Assembly (NCBI GenBank): GCA_002633025.1 | Contig: NMRB01001201.1 | Coordinates: forward strand, 15,090-79,089 | DNA: 64,000 bases | Origin: Notospermus geniculatus | Taxonomy: Eukaryota > Nemertea > Pilidiophora > Heteronemertea > Lineidae | Direction: 5' to 3' | In this document: positions 26,883-38,400 of the stretch, in pieces | Layout: the number at the start of each line of letters is the position of its first letter | Position numbering within the stretch: the stretch's first letter is position 1 | Made by a program: the position numbers and the translations under genes | Notes under the pieces: generated by a model | Databases searched by the model: none | Seen by the model: the letters and a program-made list of their open reading frames with translations, nothing else | What the model was told of the DNA's origin: nothing

Positions 26883-27159
26883 TTCAGGTTATCTCATTTC
26901 AGACTTAAGTCAACTTCATTGGTGCTCAAGAGCCAGCTAGTGTACACTTCACCATGTTCACCATGTTTATACCTGGAAAGGGAGACGCTGTTGAATCCAC
27001 AATCGCCAGTGTTTTCCCAAACCACACACTGAATGATGTTGGGACTGACAGGCAGATGGTGATCAGTGTCTATTGGAATGTCAATGATGAAGATGGACCT
27101 AAGGAATCTGCTTGCGAAGCTGTAGCTGTTGAAGATGAGGTTTGTGTTGCTTTGGATAT

Positions 27160-27870
27160 AATTTTCATAACATTCCTGTCAATGAGGTTGAAGAAGTTTC
27201 AAAAATCACTGGTCACGTTGACCTAAGCTGCGTGCCTCCCACTTGTCCGGACCTGCTGCAGGCTTTCCTCTTAAAGCAGACTGAGATATCTGAGAGGCTC
27301 ACGCGCCAACAGAACCTATCCACTCTTCCGAAGAAAGAGATCCCAACCTTTAGCGGAGACCCAGCCGAATATAGACTGTTCATCAGAGCTTCAAGGATCG
27401 AATACTTCCTCAAACATTTATACACCAAAGGAAAGGCCAAGGATTTGGTGAGGAGTTGCTTGCATATGCCGCCAGAAAAAGGCTATGGTGAAGCTATGCG
27501 CCTCCTCAAAAAGGCATTTTGGGGCCCAGCATCTTATTGCCAGAGCGTACATCGAACGTGCAACGAACTGGCCAGCTGTTAAATCAGAGAACAGTGCTGC
27601 CGTGAAGGATTTTTCCCTCATTCTTACTGTTCAGTGAAAAATGCCATGGATGACATCGCTTACCTGAAAGAAATGGATCATCCTTAGAACCTCCAATCCC
27701 TGGTCGGAAAATTACCCTAAAGGCTCAGGGGCCAGTGGAGAAAGATTGTACACGATATTCAGGAACCCGAAGATTGGCCAGTGAGACTTGGAGACCTGGC
27801 ATGGTAGAGTTCGTCGTCAAACAGGCCACGATAGCAAATGACCCAGTTTTTGGTAAGATAACTTTGATAA
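27160..27870 (+). pseudogene. Decayed BEL/Pao-like retrotransposon gag remnant
   Basis: A frame encodes LPKKEIPTFSGDP followed by KAKDLVRSCLHMPPEKGYGE, wording typical of the gag-like (DUF1759-type) region of BEL/Pao elements and their relatives. Further recognisable pieces (KEMDHP, SLVGKLP, KQATIANDPVFGKI) follow in shifted frames with in-frame stops, so the copy is broken. Such gag proteins package element RNA. No intact protease, reverse transcriptase or long terminal repeats were found nearby. Recognition is by memory of family wording, not a search. Confidence 0.65.
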
Positions 27871-27889
27871 CAAAAATGTTGTAAGGGTG

Positions 27890-28900
27890 CAGTGTGAAAA
27901 TCTGGCATGTAATTTTTTCATCGAGTAAGGTACAACAAGGTGAATTTCATGAAAACTGGTGCCAGTACATCTGCAGTCAGGAAATGAAACATGGTAGGTG
28001 CAGTGCTCACACAATCATTGAGTTCGTATACGATGACAATGAAGTGCATGTGAAACACTTTGGCATTCACAATTGTCCGCTTTTCATCGATGCAACCTAG
28101 TGAGTGGACGAAAGGTGTGCTAGTGCCTTTCAAGATCATGTCTCGACAAAACCTGCACGGTCGTCACACGGTTCCTGTCCAATTTAGTTGGCGATGAGAT
28201 TCTTGGTTCAACATCTTGGGAAGATATTGACAAGGTTGCTGCAGGCACTCTTGACCGTATTCAGGTGAAAAACATGAAAAAGGGTGTTACCAGCCAACTA
28301 TATCCTCACAGACAGAGTTTTCAGTAGCAACAATGAACACCACTAGTACTCTCACCACAAACATGACAAATTCAACCAAAGACCTGATAATTGAGAAGAG
28401 CAAGTCTTGGGTAAAATTGGAAAAAAGAATCACAGTATTTGTTGTCAACCCCAGGTCAAGAGTATCACTATTTGGAATGTTTGGTTCTCCTTGTAATTGC
28501 GAAATTCACTGGAAGTGAATTTATCTGACTACACACCTTGCCTCTTGCATTGTCTTGGTGTCCTTCGGAAAGAAATTGGGAAATAAAAGGAAATGCCATA
28601 AAAAACAGTTCTTTGAGTTCGCCGGAAGCTTAGAATGACATGAATGATCTTCAAAGTGCCAATTAACTGACAGACTCAGAAGTAGGCATCATGTGCTATG
28701 CTGATCCAATACTAAGAAGACAACCTCGTTACAATCAAGATAGTGATGATGGACAGATCATACTTCGCACCATTTTTGGAGCAGTTCCCACCAACATGAC
28801 CAAACTGCACGAAGAGTCTATATCGGCAATATATGCCATTGTTTGCGAACCAAGAGGTCTTTCACTATCGACTCTTTGTCTCAAAATAGCGATCTAAAGA
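27890..28900 (+). pseudogene. Degenerate coding-like sequence, possibly a FLYWCH-type finger fragment
   Basis: The 27894-28100 frame encodes WHVIFSSSK and, further on, a Cys/His arrangement (YICSQEMKHGRC, then VHVKHFGIHN) resembling FLYWCH or MULE-transposase DNA-binding fingers. Coding-like pieces continue with frame changes and stops to about 28900 (for example CYADPILRRQPRYNQ at 28691). I infer remains of a mobile-element or domesticated gene. No intact frame exists. Confidence 0.3.
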
Positions 28901-29770
28901 TCCCTTGCTTGGCACATCTTGACATTTTTTTTCTATCTTCTGCCAAAGTTTGACATGTTATGTTTGCAGCCTCGTCATTCTGGGCAACCACGGAGAAACA
29001 GCTAGCTGGCTGAGGCATGATGACAGCTACAACATATTCAGTATTCAAGATATGATAGATTGCCAATCTCATCTCCAAATACTCATTCCAAATAAGGAAA
29101 ACTGCCATCGGATGTAGGGCATGCTTTCAGGTCAAATGGTGTCAACATAATGAATAATTTTAGAATGGTTCATCTTCTATCCAATGTGGCGCTCCGTCAT
29201 TGGTCATGTATCAGAGACAGAAATTCAGTCGAGAAGTGTGTCAAGGCTAAATGCATATAAACGGCTCGTGACCAAAGATCAGAGTTCAACGGTGATGAAT
29301 ATTGGTCCTTTCGGGACTGGAGACCATTGAGATACAGTACTGCCTGAAAGATACCTCTCGTGCGCCCTCGGACGCCCGCAAAACCGCCCTAGGAACGCCC
29401 TAGGATCGCCCGTTTCTTTCCGAGGGCGCACTGCGGGCGTTCCGCGGACGCATTGCGGTCGTTCCTCGGTCGCAGCTCGGGCGCTCCTCGGTCGCGCTAC
29501 GGCCGTACTTCGGGCGTTAATTACATCAACATGACATCAAAGTAGGCCTAAATGCCGCCGCCGGCTTCCGTCTTCGATATGAACAACGCGCTGCCAGCAA
29601 ACCAAATTTCATACCTTAGTGTCACTGACCGGCAACAAGCGGTAGGCCTACCCAGAATTCTAAAACTTTCCCGACATGTTCGTCAAAAACATCGCAATCA
29701 GTTTCAAACTCATCGTCCCCGTCATGCCCGTACCTATCACAGCATCATGAACACGGCAGCATTCCGCATG

Positions 29771-30301
29771 TCCCAACAGTGTGCATGCATCAGGCACTGC
29801 ATTCACCAGTATCATCATTATCATACATGCAGTTGCCCAGCAACGCCTGTCAATCACTCTCAGTCACCATCCAGTGTAATAGGGATCATGTTGGTCCCAC
29901 TATAGGAATACTGCGTAACTTCGGCCGTGCTAATTTTTTCTTCTTTTTAATTTCAGGACTTGAAGTGTCAGTGACCATGAGACATTCAATGTTGAGGCAC
30001 CAGTCATTTCCAGGAATCGTTTCAGGGCCGATGGCGAAGATACTGACATGATCGCATTATCATATTATGTTAATGAGATCATGACACCATTCGCTGCCAG
30101 GCCAGGCCAGGCCATAGCCACGCAGTCTCAAACCACGTGTGTGGTGTAACGTTTTCTAGTGTTTCCCACATCTCAGTGTTTTAAATGCAAAAGATGAATC
30201 GCCATACTCACTCTAACATTCTATCACGAAATAATAAAGGAATTTACTTAAAATGCTTTATTTCCCACTTCGCTAACTTTTTTTGCATGGCTTTCTTGTT
30301 A
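29771..30301. repeat. 0.53-kb direct repeat, copy 1, inside the TIR element
   Basis: It is nearly identical to 30689-31220 (a few substitutions, small indels such as a doubled CAGGC). Both begin CCCAACAGTGTGCATGCATC and end GCATGGCTTTCTTGTTA. It is an internal segmental duplication of the element with a 918-bp offset. Confidence 0.9.
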
Positions 30302-30309
30302 GGCTGGGG

Positions 30310-30590
30310 ATATTTACCCGACGGTCGGTCCCGCAGGTAATGAATTTCGTCTTGCAGAAACGACGGTCGTTTCCGCAAGTAAATATGCTGTCTTGCAGAC
30401 CCGACCATCGTGTCCCCAGTACAGAGCTTTTCTTGCGGCCCCGACGGTCGTATCTGCAAGCCTGATTTAATATCTTCGAGCTCCGACCCGTCGTGGCTGC
30501 AAGCCCAAATTATCAGCTACGAGACCCGACCGTCGTTTCCCCAGTACAGAGCATTTCTTGCGGCCCCGACGGTCGTATATGCGTGCAGAA
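30310..30590. repeat. Degenerate GACGGTCGT minisatellite
   Basis: At least six imperfect units contain CCCGACGGTCGT followed by TNCCGCAAG or CCCCAGTACAGAGC, spaced irregularly at roughly 40-60 bases. They lie between the two 0.53-kb repeats. Confidence 0.6.
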
Positions 30591-30688
30591 TGATTTTTTT
30601 TCTTCGTACATTGACCGTGATGTAAAATTTTCTGCACCGTAACTTCAAGAGTGCGCAATGGTCAGTTTAATTTTTTTCTTGACGGGAG

Positions 30689-31220
30689 TCCCAACAGTGT
30701 GCATGCATCAGGCACTGCATTCACCAGTATCATCATTATCATACATGCAGTTGCCCAGCAACGCCTGTCAATCACTCTCTGTCACCATCCAGTGTAATAG
30801 GGATCATGTTGGTCCCACTATAGGAATACTGTGTAACTTCGGCCGTGCTAATTTTTTCTTCTTTTTAATTTCTGGACTTGAAGTGTCAGTGACCATGAGA
30901 CATTCAATGTTGAGGCACCAGTCATTTCCAGGAATCGTTTCAGGGCCGTTGGCGAAGATACTGACATGATCGCATTATCATATTATGTTAATGAGATCAT
31001 GACACCATTCGCTGCCAGGCCAGGCCATAGCCACGCAGTCTCAAACCACGTGTGTGGTGTACCGGTAACGTTTTCTAGTGTTCCCCACATCTCAGTGTTT
31101 TAAATGCAAAAGATGAATCGCCATACTCACTCTAACATTCTATCATGAAATAATAAATGAATTTACTTGAAATGCTTTATCTCCCACTTCGCTAACTTTT
31201 TTTGCATGGCTTTCTTGTTA
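30689..31220. repeat. 0.53-kb direct repeat, copy 2
   Basis: Partner of 29771-30301, in the same orientation. The high similarity points to a recent duplication inside the element. Confidence 0.9.
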
Positions 31221-32472
31221 TTAAAACTATGCGTGTTTGTTTGTTTTCTCATAATGAGCCACGGTAAGTATTCGCCGCTAATGACGGCCGGCTCATCCTC
31301 AACCTGAGATCGGATATCGGAGGACAGCTCAGATGTTGAACAGTTGAGAAGACGAGGAAGATACGTACGTACGAATGTTTTTTTTTGATGACAGGGTTGG
31401 GCACTTCTGACGTGTCTGAAGAAGGTTGTACCAGTGCACTTGTACTGTCGAGAGCCAGCCGTCATTAGCGGCTTTGCCTCATGCAGCAGGCAGACTTACC
31501 TTGGCTCTTTCGGTATTTAATGAGCCCGGTTGCATTTAAAGTATACTTAGGCCCGTTATATCATACAGCTCATGTAAAATAGCATTACACGAGAGTCTCA
31601 GCCCAGTAAGCTCTCAGGCAATCGGCCCATCCTAAAGCGAACGCAGTAATGCAAAAAAGCGAAGCAGGAGAGTTCAGCAGGTGAAAGATACCGGTATTTT
31701 TTGTTCATTCTGTTTATTTGTCATCAATGTTAGTAAAACGAAGCGTCACGGAAAAGCGTGTGCAAAAAAGCTTGTGCCTGAATGCAATAGGGTATTGGAT
31801 TGTGGTTAAAATGAATAAAAACCAAATGATTGAAAAGATTTTTGATTATTCACAAAAATTTATTCCTGCTTCATGGATTTGGAATCGTATTTTGGCAGGT
31901 TTTTTGCAGCGTATTTTGGAAGCAATTTATCCCGTATCTGAGCACTGCAAATCGTACTGCCGTATCGACGATGTTATTCCCGTATCAAATACGCGTATCC
32001 CGTACGGGTTGGACGGACCGACCGCTGTCGGTTACTGAAAGAATTCTGTTCATTTGATGTTCGCCGCTAATTACCATGCTGTTTCGGGCGCGTGTCTGTT
32101 GGACTCCGGGCGCATTTCGGATGCGTTCGGGAGTTTCACGGTCGCACTGCGGGCGATCCTCGGCCGCTCCGCGGGCGCTTCTCGGGCGCACTGCGGGCGT
32201 TTTTAAAAACGCCCGCGGAACGCCCTAGGATCGCCCGCAGGCGCCCTAGGAAAATCCTAGGGCGCATGAGAGGTATCTTTCAGGCAGTACTGTACATATT
32301 GTGTGTAATTTTGAGTTGATTCCATGAAGCCGTGTCAGCTAAAACATAGGAAAATTGAAAGTACCAGAGATAGATACAATGTCATGAATGTAGGTAGAAA
32401 AACACAAAGAAATCCTGCACAAACAATAATGACCACATGCAAACTGATTCAGGCATGTCAGGCCTTGTCTTT

Positions 32473-32789
32473 TTTAAAGGAGCTCGACGTCCAAGTTGTA
32501 AACACGATATTCACTAGTCTCGGTCACCCAGCCGAATCTGAGGATCGAACGTTTGTGTCGCAGTACCTGCGGAACGAAACGGTTGGCTGCGCAAGACTAC
32601 ATATTCACTTCAGTACATATCACCGATAATAGGTGGCAGCACAGCGTGGATAGAGAACCAGTGAGTGGTTGAGTGAGTTGCATTGGACCGGGCACCAGTC
32701 TAACGATCACGGGGCGCTACTGGTGCTGCCACCTTCACGAAGGAATAAAACTAGTTTGCTGGCAACTTGGACGTCGAGCTCCTTAAAGG
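32473..32789. mobile_element. 317-bp inverted-repeat element
   Basis: The arms are AAGGAGCTCGACGTCCAAG, preceded by TTTA (32473-32498), and the inverse (32763-32789). The inner part has a short open frame without motifs. Confidence 0.6.
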
Positions 32790-33198
32790 CGAGCTAAAAA
32801 GTGCATGCACCTCGCAAACAATAAAATTTCTATTGTTTGCTGATTTCAGTAAATAAACAAACAACCAGAAGATGTTATTCAGGTACAAGTCAGGATTTCT
32901 TAGTGCAGTAATCCCCCCCCCCCATGTCAGAGTATCTCAGTCAACACCCTGCATGTCTTATGGTTTATTCATACATACACATGACAAAGTGATTCCAAAA
33001 AGATTACCCAACTGTGGTTGACTGTCATGTTGATTATGGAGTCACCCAAATAATATCTTCTGGATTTCACAAAAGGAACAACGAACCAATAACCAGTATC
33101 CATTCATCAGTAAGTCCTGTACTTGATGTAGTCTGTGGCCTTTTTAGCAGCAGCTCAAAAGGTGTCGCTGTTTCAGTCTTGCAATGCAAAAAATTGTA

Positions 33199-33393
33199 TT
33201 CCATCCAACAAGTGTCTTCCATCCAACAAGTGTCTTCCATCCAACAAGTGTTCTCCATCCCACAAGTGTCTTCCAACCAACAAGTGTCTTCCATCCTGTG
33301 GTATTCCATTCGACAAGTGATTCCATCCAACAAGTGTATTCCATCCAAGTGTACTCCATCCAATAAGTGTATTCCAGCCACCAAGTGTATTCC
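33199..33393. repeat. 18-bp minisatellite, TTCCATCCAACAAGTGTC
   Basis: About eleven units, exact at the start and drifting later (TTCCATCCAACAAGTGTA, TCCATCCAAGTG). Because the unit is a multiple of three, frames stay open on both strands through it (repeating SIQQVS and DTCWME), producing spurious open frames of 178 and 128 codons. Confidence 0.9.
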
Positions 33394-33741
33394 ACGGTCA
33401 GTGCATTTTATTATATCCACTGACAAAGATGACTTCCATCCTTCCATGACCATACACTATTTTAGACGATTTCTAAGGAGGCTTCTTTCATCAAGACCTG
33501 CAAACATAGCAAGTGCACAACATGTGTACCGGTATATGATAGTGGATTAAAATAACCATCCATGAAAGATAGAGCCATGTCCATAAATATCAAAAGGGTT
33601 CCCACATGTCCCATGCCATTTTGCCTGAATCGCTCCCTGAGTGAAAGTGTTAATCCCTCCCAAAGCTTTTTACCCTTAAAGCAATGGGTTTTTTCAACTT
33701 TTAAAATTTTTAGAATGCATAGTGTTTTGAAAATTGAATTT

Positions 33742-33785
33742 TAGGACCGTTACCAAGTAGGCCCCTATACTCGGTAACAGTCCTA
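33742..33785. repeat. Short inverted repeat AGGACCGTTACC / GGTAACAGTCCT
   Basis: A small hairpin just before the assembly gap. It is followed by ATGGTCCATGGACCAT, which also occurs inverted near 24713. Confidence 0.5.
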
Positions 33786-33906
33786 AATGAAATGGTCCAT
33801 GGACCATTTGCTCACTGGGTTGGACATAATAGTCTAATGACAGAGGGAGGTACAGTCATGGACATTAGTTTATCTACACCTGATAAGTTGAATATTTCAA
33901 ATACTA

Positions 33907-34477
33907 NNNNNNNNNNNNNNNNNNNNNNNNNNNNNNNNNNNNNNNNNNNNNNNNNNNNNNNNNNNNNNNNNNNNNNNNNNNNNNNNNNNNNNNNNNNNNN
34001 NNNNNNNNNNNNNNNNNNNNNNNNNNNNNNNNNNNNNNNNNNNNNNNNNNNNNNNNNNNNNNNNNNNNNNNNNNNNNNNNNNNNNNNNNNNNNNNNNNNN
34101 NNNNNNNNNNNNNNNNNNNNNNNNNNNNNNNNNNNNNNNNNNNNNNNNNNNNNNNNNNNNNNNNNNNNNNNNNNNNNNNNNNNNNNNNNNNNNNNNNNNN
34201 NNNNNNNNNNNNNNNNNNNNNNNNNNNNNNNNNNNNNNNNNNNNNNNNNNNNNNNNNNNNNNNNNNNNNNNNNNNNNNNNNNNNNNNNNNNNNNNNNNNN
34301 NNNNNNNNNNNNNNNNNNNNNNNNNNNNNNNNNNNNNNNNNNNNNNNNNNNNNNNNNNNNNNNNNNNNNNNNNNNNNNNNNNNNNNNNNNNNNNNNNNNN
34401 NNNNNNNNNNNNNNNNNNNNNNNNNNNNNNNNNNNNNNNNNNNNNNNNNNNNNNNNNNNNNNNNNNNNNNNNNNNNN
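33907..34477. other. Assembly gap, 571 Ns
   Basis: A run of N that interrupts the region between the 18-bp minisatellite and a 145-bp tandem repeat. Frames running through it are meaningless. Confidence 1.
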
Positions 34478-34745
34478 CAAGTCGTTCCTGAGTTACAGCA
34501 CTTTGATGATTTTCAGGTTACGCCACCTGGCGGCCATATTGGATGTCCGATCGGGCCGAAACTTCACATGCACATAAAGGTCATCTGCATGGGGCCACAT
34601 AGCACATTGGAGCGGTTTGGGTTAAGGCGTTCCTGAGTTACAGCACTTTGATGATTTTTGGGTTATGCCACCTGGTGGCCACGCTTGAAGTCAAATCAGG
34701 CTGAAATTTGACGTGCATGTAAAGGTCATCTAGAGGGAGGTAAAT
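34478..34745. repeat. 145-bp tandem repeat, about two units
   Basis: CGTTCCTGAGTTACAGCACT recurs at 34483 and 34628, followed each time by TTGATGATTTT and a CCACCTGGYGGCCA block. More units probably lie in the adjacent gap. Confidence 0.75.
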
Positions 34746-35497
34746 ATCAAAGGGGCTGTATACTTAAGGTTGAATTGTCCCAAATAAATTTTTGATTATT
34801 TATAATAAAGTGACAAAACCCATTTTCACAGGGTGATTAGTTAAGAGGTTTAACTAGATTATAAGAATGAAAAATTGGCAAATTTCCCGTTATTTCAACT
34901 GAAACAAAAGACCTTGGCAAAATGTCATTAAAGTAGTAGAAATACACAAGTTCTTAAAATGCCGTTTACAACACATGTTAAATACATTGTAAACTTTGTA
35001 TTAAAAAGGTTACATTTGTTTATATCCTTTGCCTTTCATGAAAATAATGACATATAACACCAATATCCTCTCAACTTTGGCAATTTGTTCAACTCTAGCA
35101 GTGGGGGCATTATACAACAGCCTTTCATGGCTATGGCTTGTTAAACACACTTAACAAGGGCAACATACCAAACTTGAAAACCTACACAAGTCAGTGGAAA
35201 ATAATCCATGTCACAGTTACCTAATGATGTTAGGGTAACTTGGTTTACTTTCCATGAGGCAAATCCAAGGTTGTGCTCAGTCAACTAGTGAATACTGTGG
35301 TTTGTGGTTTAATCATTGTGTTATATATGGTGTCTGTTGCACAGGCCTGACATTCTGCCCTTGTTGAAGTAAGGTTGACTTCGACTATAGTATGCCTCAC
35401 ACCTGACTGCCTGTGCTTAAAGCTGAACTGCATGAACAAAAACTGGAGATCCGAGCACTAAAAAAAGATCACCACGCCACGGTGGTGGTCAAGAGAA
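34746..35497. promoter_or_regulatory. Upstream flank of the SLC18 gene
   Basis: This AT-rich 0.75 kb between the tandem repeat and the first coding exon must contain the 5' leader and perhaps the promoter. I see no convincing TATA/initiator pair. A non-coding 5' exon further upstream, even inside the gap, is possible. Confidence 0.3.
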
Positions 35498-38400
35498 ATG
35501 CAAACGANATATACGACACTCCAGAAAGCTCATAGTTCTTATAGTGTTCGTCGCAATATTCCTTGATAACATGCTACTTACAACCGTCGGTAAGTCACGT
35601 GGTTGTCATTTTGAATTTTCGGTTAGATGGCGCTGCGGTAGTGTGACTGAATGACGTCATTGTGTTACTTTTGTTCTCCTGATTGAAGTTGCATTGTGAG
35701 GAACTACTGACTTTCAACAGCAGCCTGTTGGTATTTTCCCTCACGTTTATAAGACATCTGACGAAAAACAAGCTTTGTGAAAGTTATGTCAGGGACACTT
35801 GAAAGCTTCGATACAGCGCTGAACTCCTCAACAACGCTTCTAGAGTACATCTACTACATTTTCGATACTTATGTATTCATACTTTTATTTCTTCCAGTGC
35901 CTATTATACCAAATTATCTCTATCAACTAGAGCATCCCAATGAATTTCAGATACGAAGGGGGACTATCGAAAACATCACAGATTCCAATACCACGGTGTC
36001 ATTAATATGTCATTATGAAGAGGGCGGGACGAAGGAGTTTTGGAATATATCAAGAAAGACTCTAGCGGGGTATTTCGCCATGAAGAATCAGGCGGATGAA
36101 CCCCCGGTGTGTTTCAAGCCTAACACGACCACATATGAAGTGTATAACATATCGGATTTGATAGACTTAAGGAGGCCTATGACAAAAGCGGAGCGAGACG
36201 CTTATCGCCATCGAGAACTATCCAATGAAAACTTAAAAGTTGGCTTATTATTTGCTTCTAAGGCCGTTGTGCAACTGTTAACAAACCCATTTATAGGACC
36301 TATGACAAACAGGTAAGGGAGACTTCCTTCTCCTCCCTCTTAAGGTAACAGCAGTTGCCCACATATGACCACCGGGAGTAGGAGCCATTGACGTAAGGGC
36401 TCTACCGTGAACTGCTGAATGCATTTCAATGTAGAGTGTAGCTGTTACTTCCATCTAGCAGATTCCCACTGATTCTTCGTGGATATATTGATCTGTAGGG
36501 CCTAAATTGTCGTCAGTGTGGGCTGACGTTTCTCCTGCTGTCCCTGCTTGATCATCCTCAGCCCTCTCCCAGTGATTTCATCTTCGTTCTTCTTATTTCA
36601 GGATAGGTTATAGTATTCCGATGTTCACTGGCTTTTGTATTATGTTTGTTTCAACGGTTTGTAAGTACCCTCATGTTTCTAACATCACTTCTAGATTAAA
36701 AAACACTCAGCTCGAAATGAGAGTTCGTGAGTTCCGTTTTCACTAATTCTCTTTAAGTTCTTTCGTCCCCTGTCAATCGGACACCTGTTTTTTCTTCCAG
36801 TGTTTGCTTTTGCTGATACGTATGTGGTGCTATTTATTGCCCGGGCCATACAGGGTATTGGCTCATCCTGCTCCAGCGTGTCAGGTAGGTACCAGATCAA
36901 AAACGGATGAGGACCACAACCTCAACTTCTAGCTGTCGTTTTCCCAACGCATGTCGAGGACGATTCTTCACAACTGTCTTCTAGTGAAGGTCGTGGTGAA
37001 GTGGCTTGGCACTGTCATATTTCGTTTCGGTGAAAGCGAAAGAAGTATTTACCACCGGCATCGTAAAGGTTTCGTCTTCTCGTCCTTCAGGCATGGGTAT
37101 GTTAGCAGACCGGTATCCAGACGATAAAGAGAGAGGGGAAGTCATGGGCTTTGCACTTGGTGGGTTGGCTCTCGGAGTGCTGAGTAAGTAATGCTCGGTC
37201 TGACGACCGTCGATGACAAAGAAGGAACTAGAGAATGGAAAAGAACCAGATTTGTCTGTCCAACAGCCAATTCATGCTTGCCATCGAGTTGGAGCAACTT
37301 TCTGATCGGCAGTTTCGTCTGCACTTCATCAGTTGCCCTTGCTTGGATCCCACCATGATGTACACTCTACAGCACGAACCCACATGGAATTATCTAAAAT
37401 GCTATTCTGTTTGCAGTTGGCCCGCCTTTCGGAGGAGTGATGTATGAATTCGTAGGAAAGGAAGCCCCGTTCCTCATCCTTGCTTGCCTAGCTTTGTTGG
37501 ATGGAAGTGAGTAGGCCTAACTGCTACAGCCAGATTGTCTCATTCAGCATTCTTGATTCATGGAGAGTGAATCGCATTCAAAGCTTGACAACCACCGGAA
37601 CCATTCTTTCTCGGCTGGCTACCGTTGATAATCTTCGATCCTGAACCCTGTTCGCATTTTTTTTTTCATTCCTCGGGGTCCTTCCTTTCCAGTTTTGCAG
37701 TTGTACGCGCTAAAGCCCTCTGTGAAACCCGAGTCCCAGGAGGGGACCGCATTGGTGACGTTGCTCAAGGATCCGTACATCCTGCTGACTGCAGGATCAA
37801 TCATGCTTGCCAACATGGGTATAGCAATGATGGAACCTTCACTGCCTATCTGGATGATGGACACGATGAACGCCCCCAAGTGGCAACAAGGTAAACGACC
37901 ACGGTGTTGAAGAGCAGACGGGGCGTGCCCTTGTGATGAAACTGTTACACAGCACAAAAGACAATAAGAAGGAGAAAAGCCGTTTCCTCACCTTCTCCGA
38001 TCAGTTCGGTCATCATGCCTGTAATGAACTTTACGTTGATGCCGAAGCTTCAATTGTCTGCAGGGAGGGCCTACACCGAGACTGATAAATGAGGGGAAAT
38101 CGAGACTGCCGAATTGACTGTTTTTTTATACAAGTATTATGTGACATTTTTCTCCTCAGGTGCTGCCTTCCTGCCTTGTAGTATCTCTTACCTGATCGGT
38201 ACCAACGTGTTCGGACCCCTGGCCCATAAGATTGGAAGGTAAGCCTTCATTTCTCTTCAGTCAGTCGTGTTTTAGTGTCTTGCTTTGATCGGGTCGTGTT
38301 GCACCTGTTTTGCACAAGATAAATGTGTCTACTAATCATCTTATATCAAAACTGCTACTTCGACATTAACCTGTACGGTTGACAACGATGAAGGTGAGCT

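Larger units (their letters stand above)
29335..32292. mobile_element. 2.96-kb non-autonomous TIR element flanked by TA
   Basis: The left end CAGTACTGCCTGAAAGATAC is repeated inverted at the right end, with similarity continuing through CTCTCRTGCGCCCT and CGCCCTAGGA words for tens of bases. Both ends abut TA, consistent with a TA target duplication. Subterminal blocks are GC-rich arrays of GCGGGCG words. The interior holds a 0.53-kb direct duplication and a short minisatellite. No transposase frame is visible, so it would need a partner for movement. Confidence 0.75.

Noticed and set aside
30283-30625. Regularly spaced GACGGTCGT units considered as a CRISPR-like array
   Set aside because: The units are degenerate and irregularly spaced, inside a eukaryotic transposable element. 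It is a minisatellite.
33014-33550. 178-codon open frame and its 128-codon antisense partner
   Set aside because: Both are kept open by the 18-bp minisatellite, whose unit length is a multiple of three. There are no domains and no splice context.
33792-34577. Open frames of 261 and 222 codons across the gap
   Set aside because: They are nearly all N.
35777-36316. Single-exon 179-codon SLC18 frame starting at 35777
   Set aside because: The first part is intron 1 read through. A strong acceptor at 35895-35897 and the TM1 exon at 35498-35589 show that coding starts earlier and enters at 35898.
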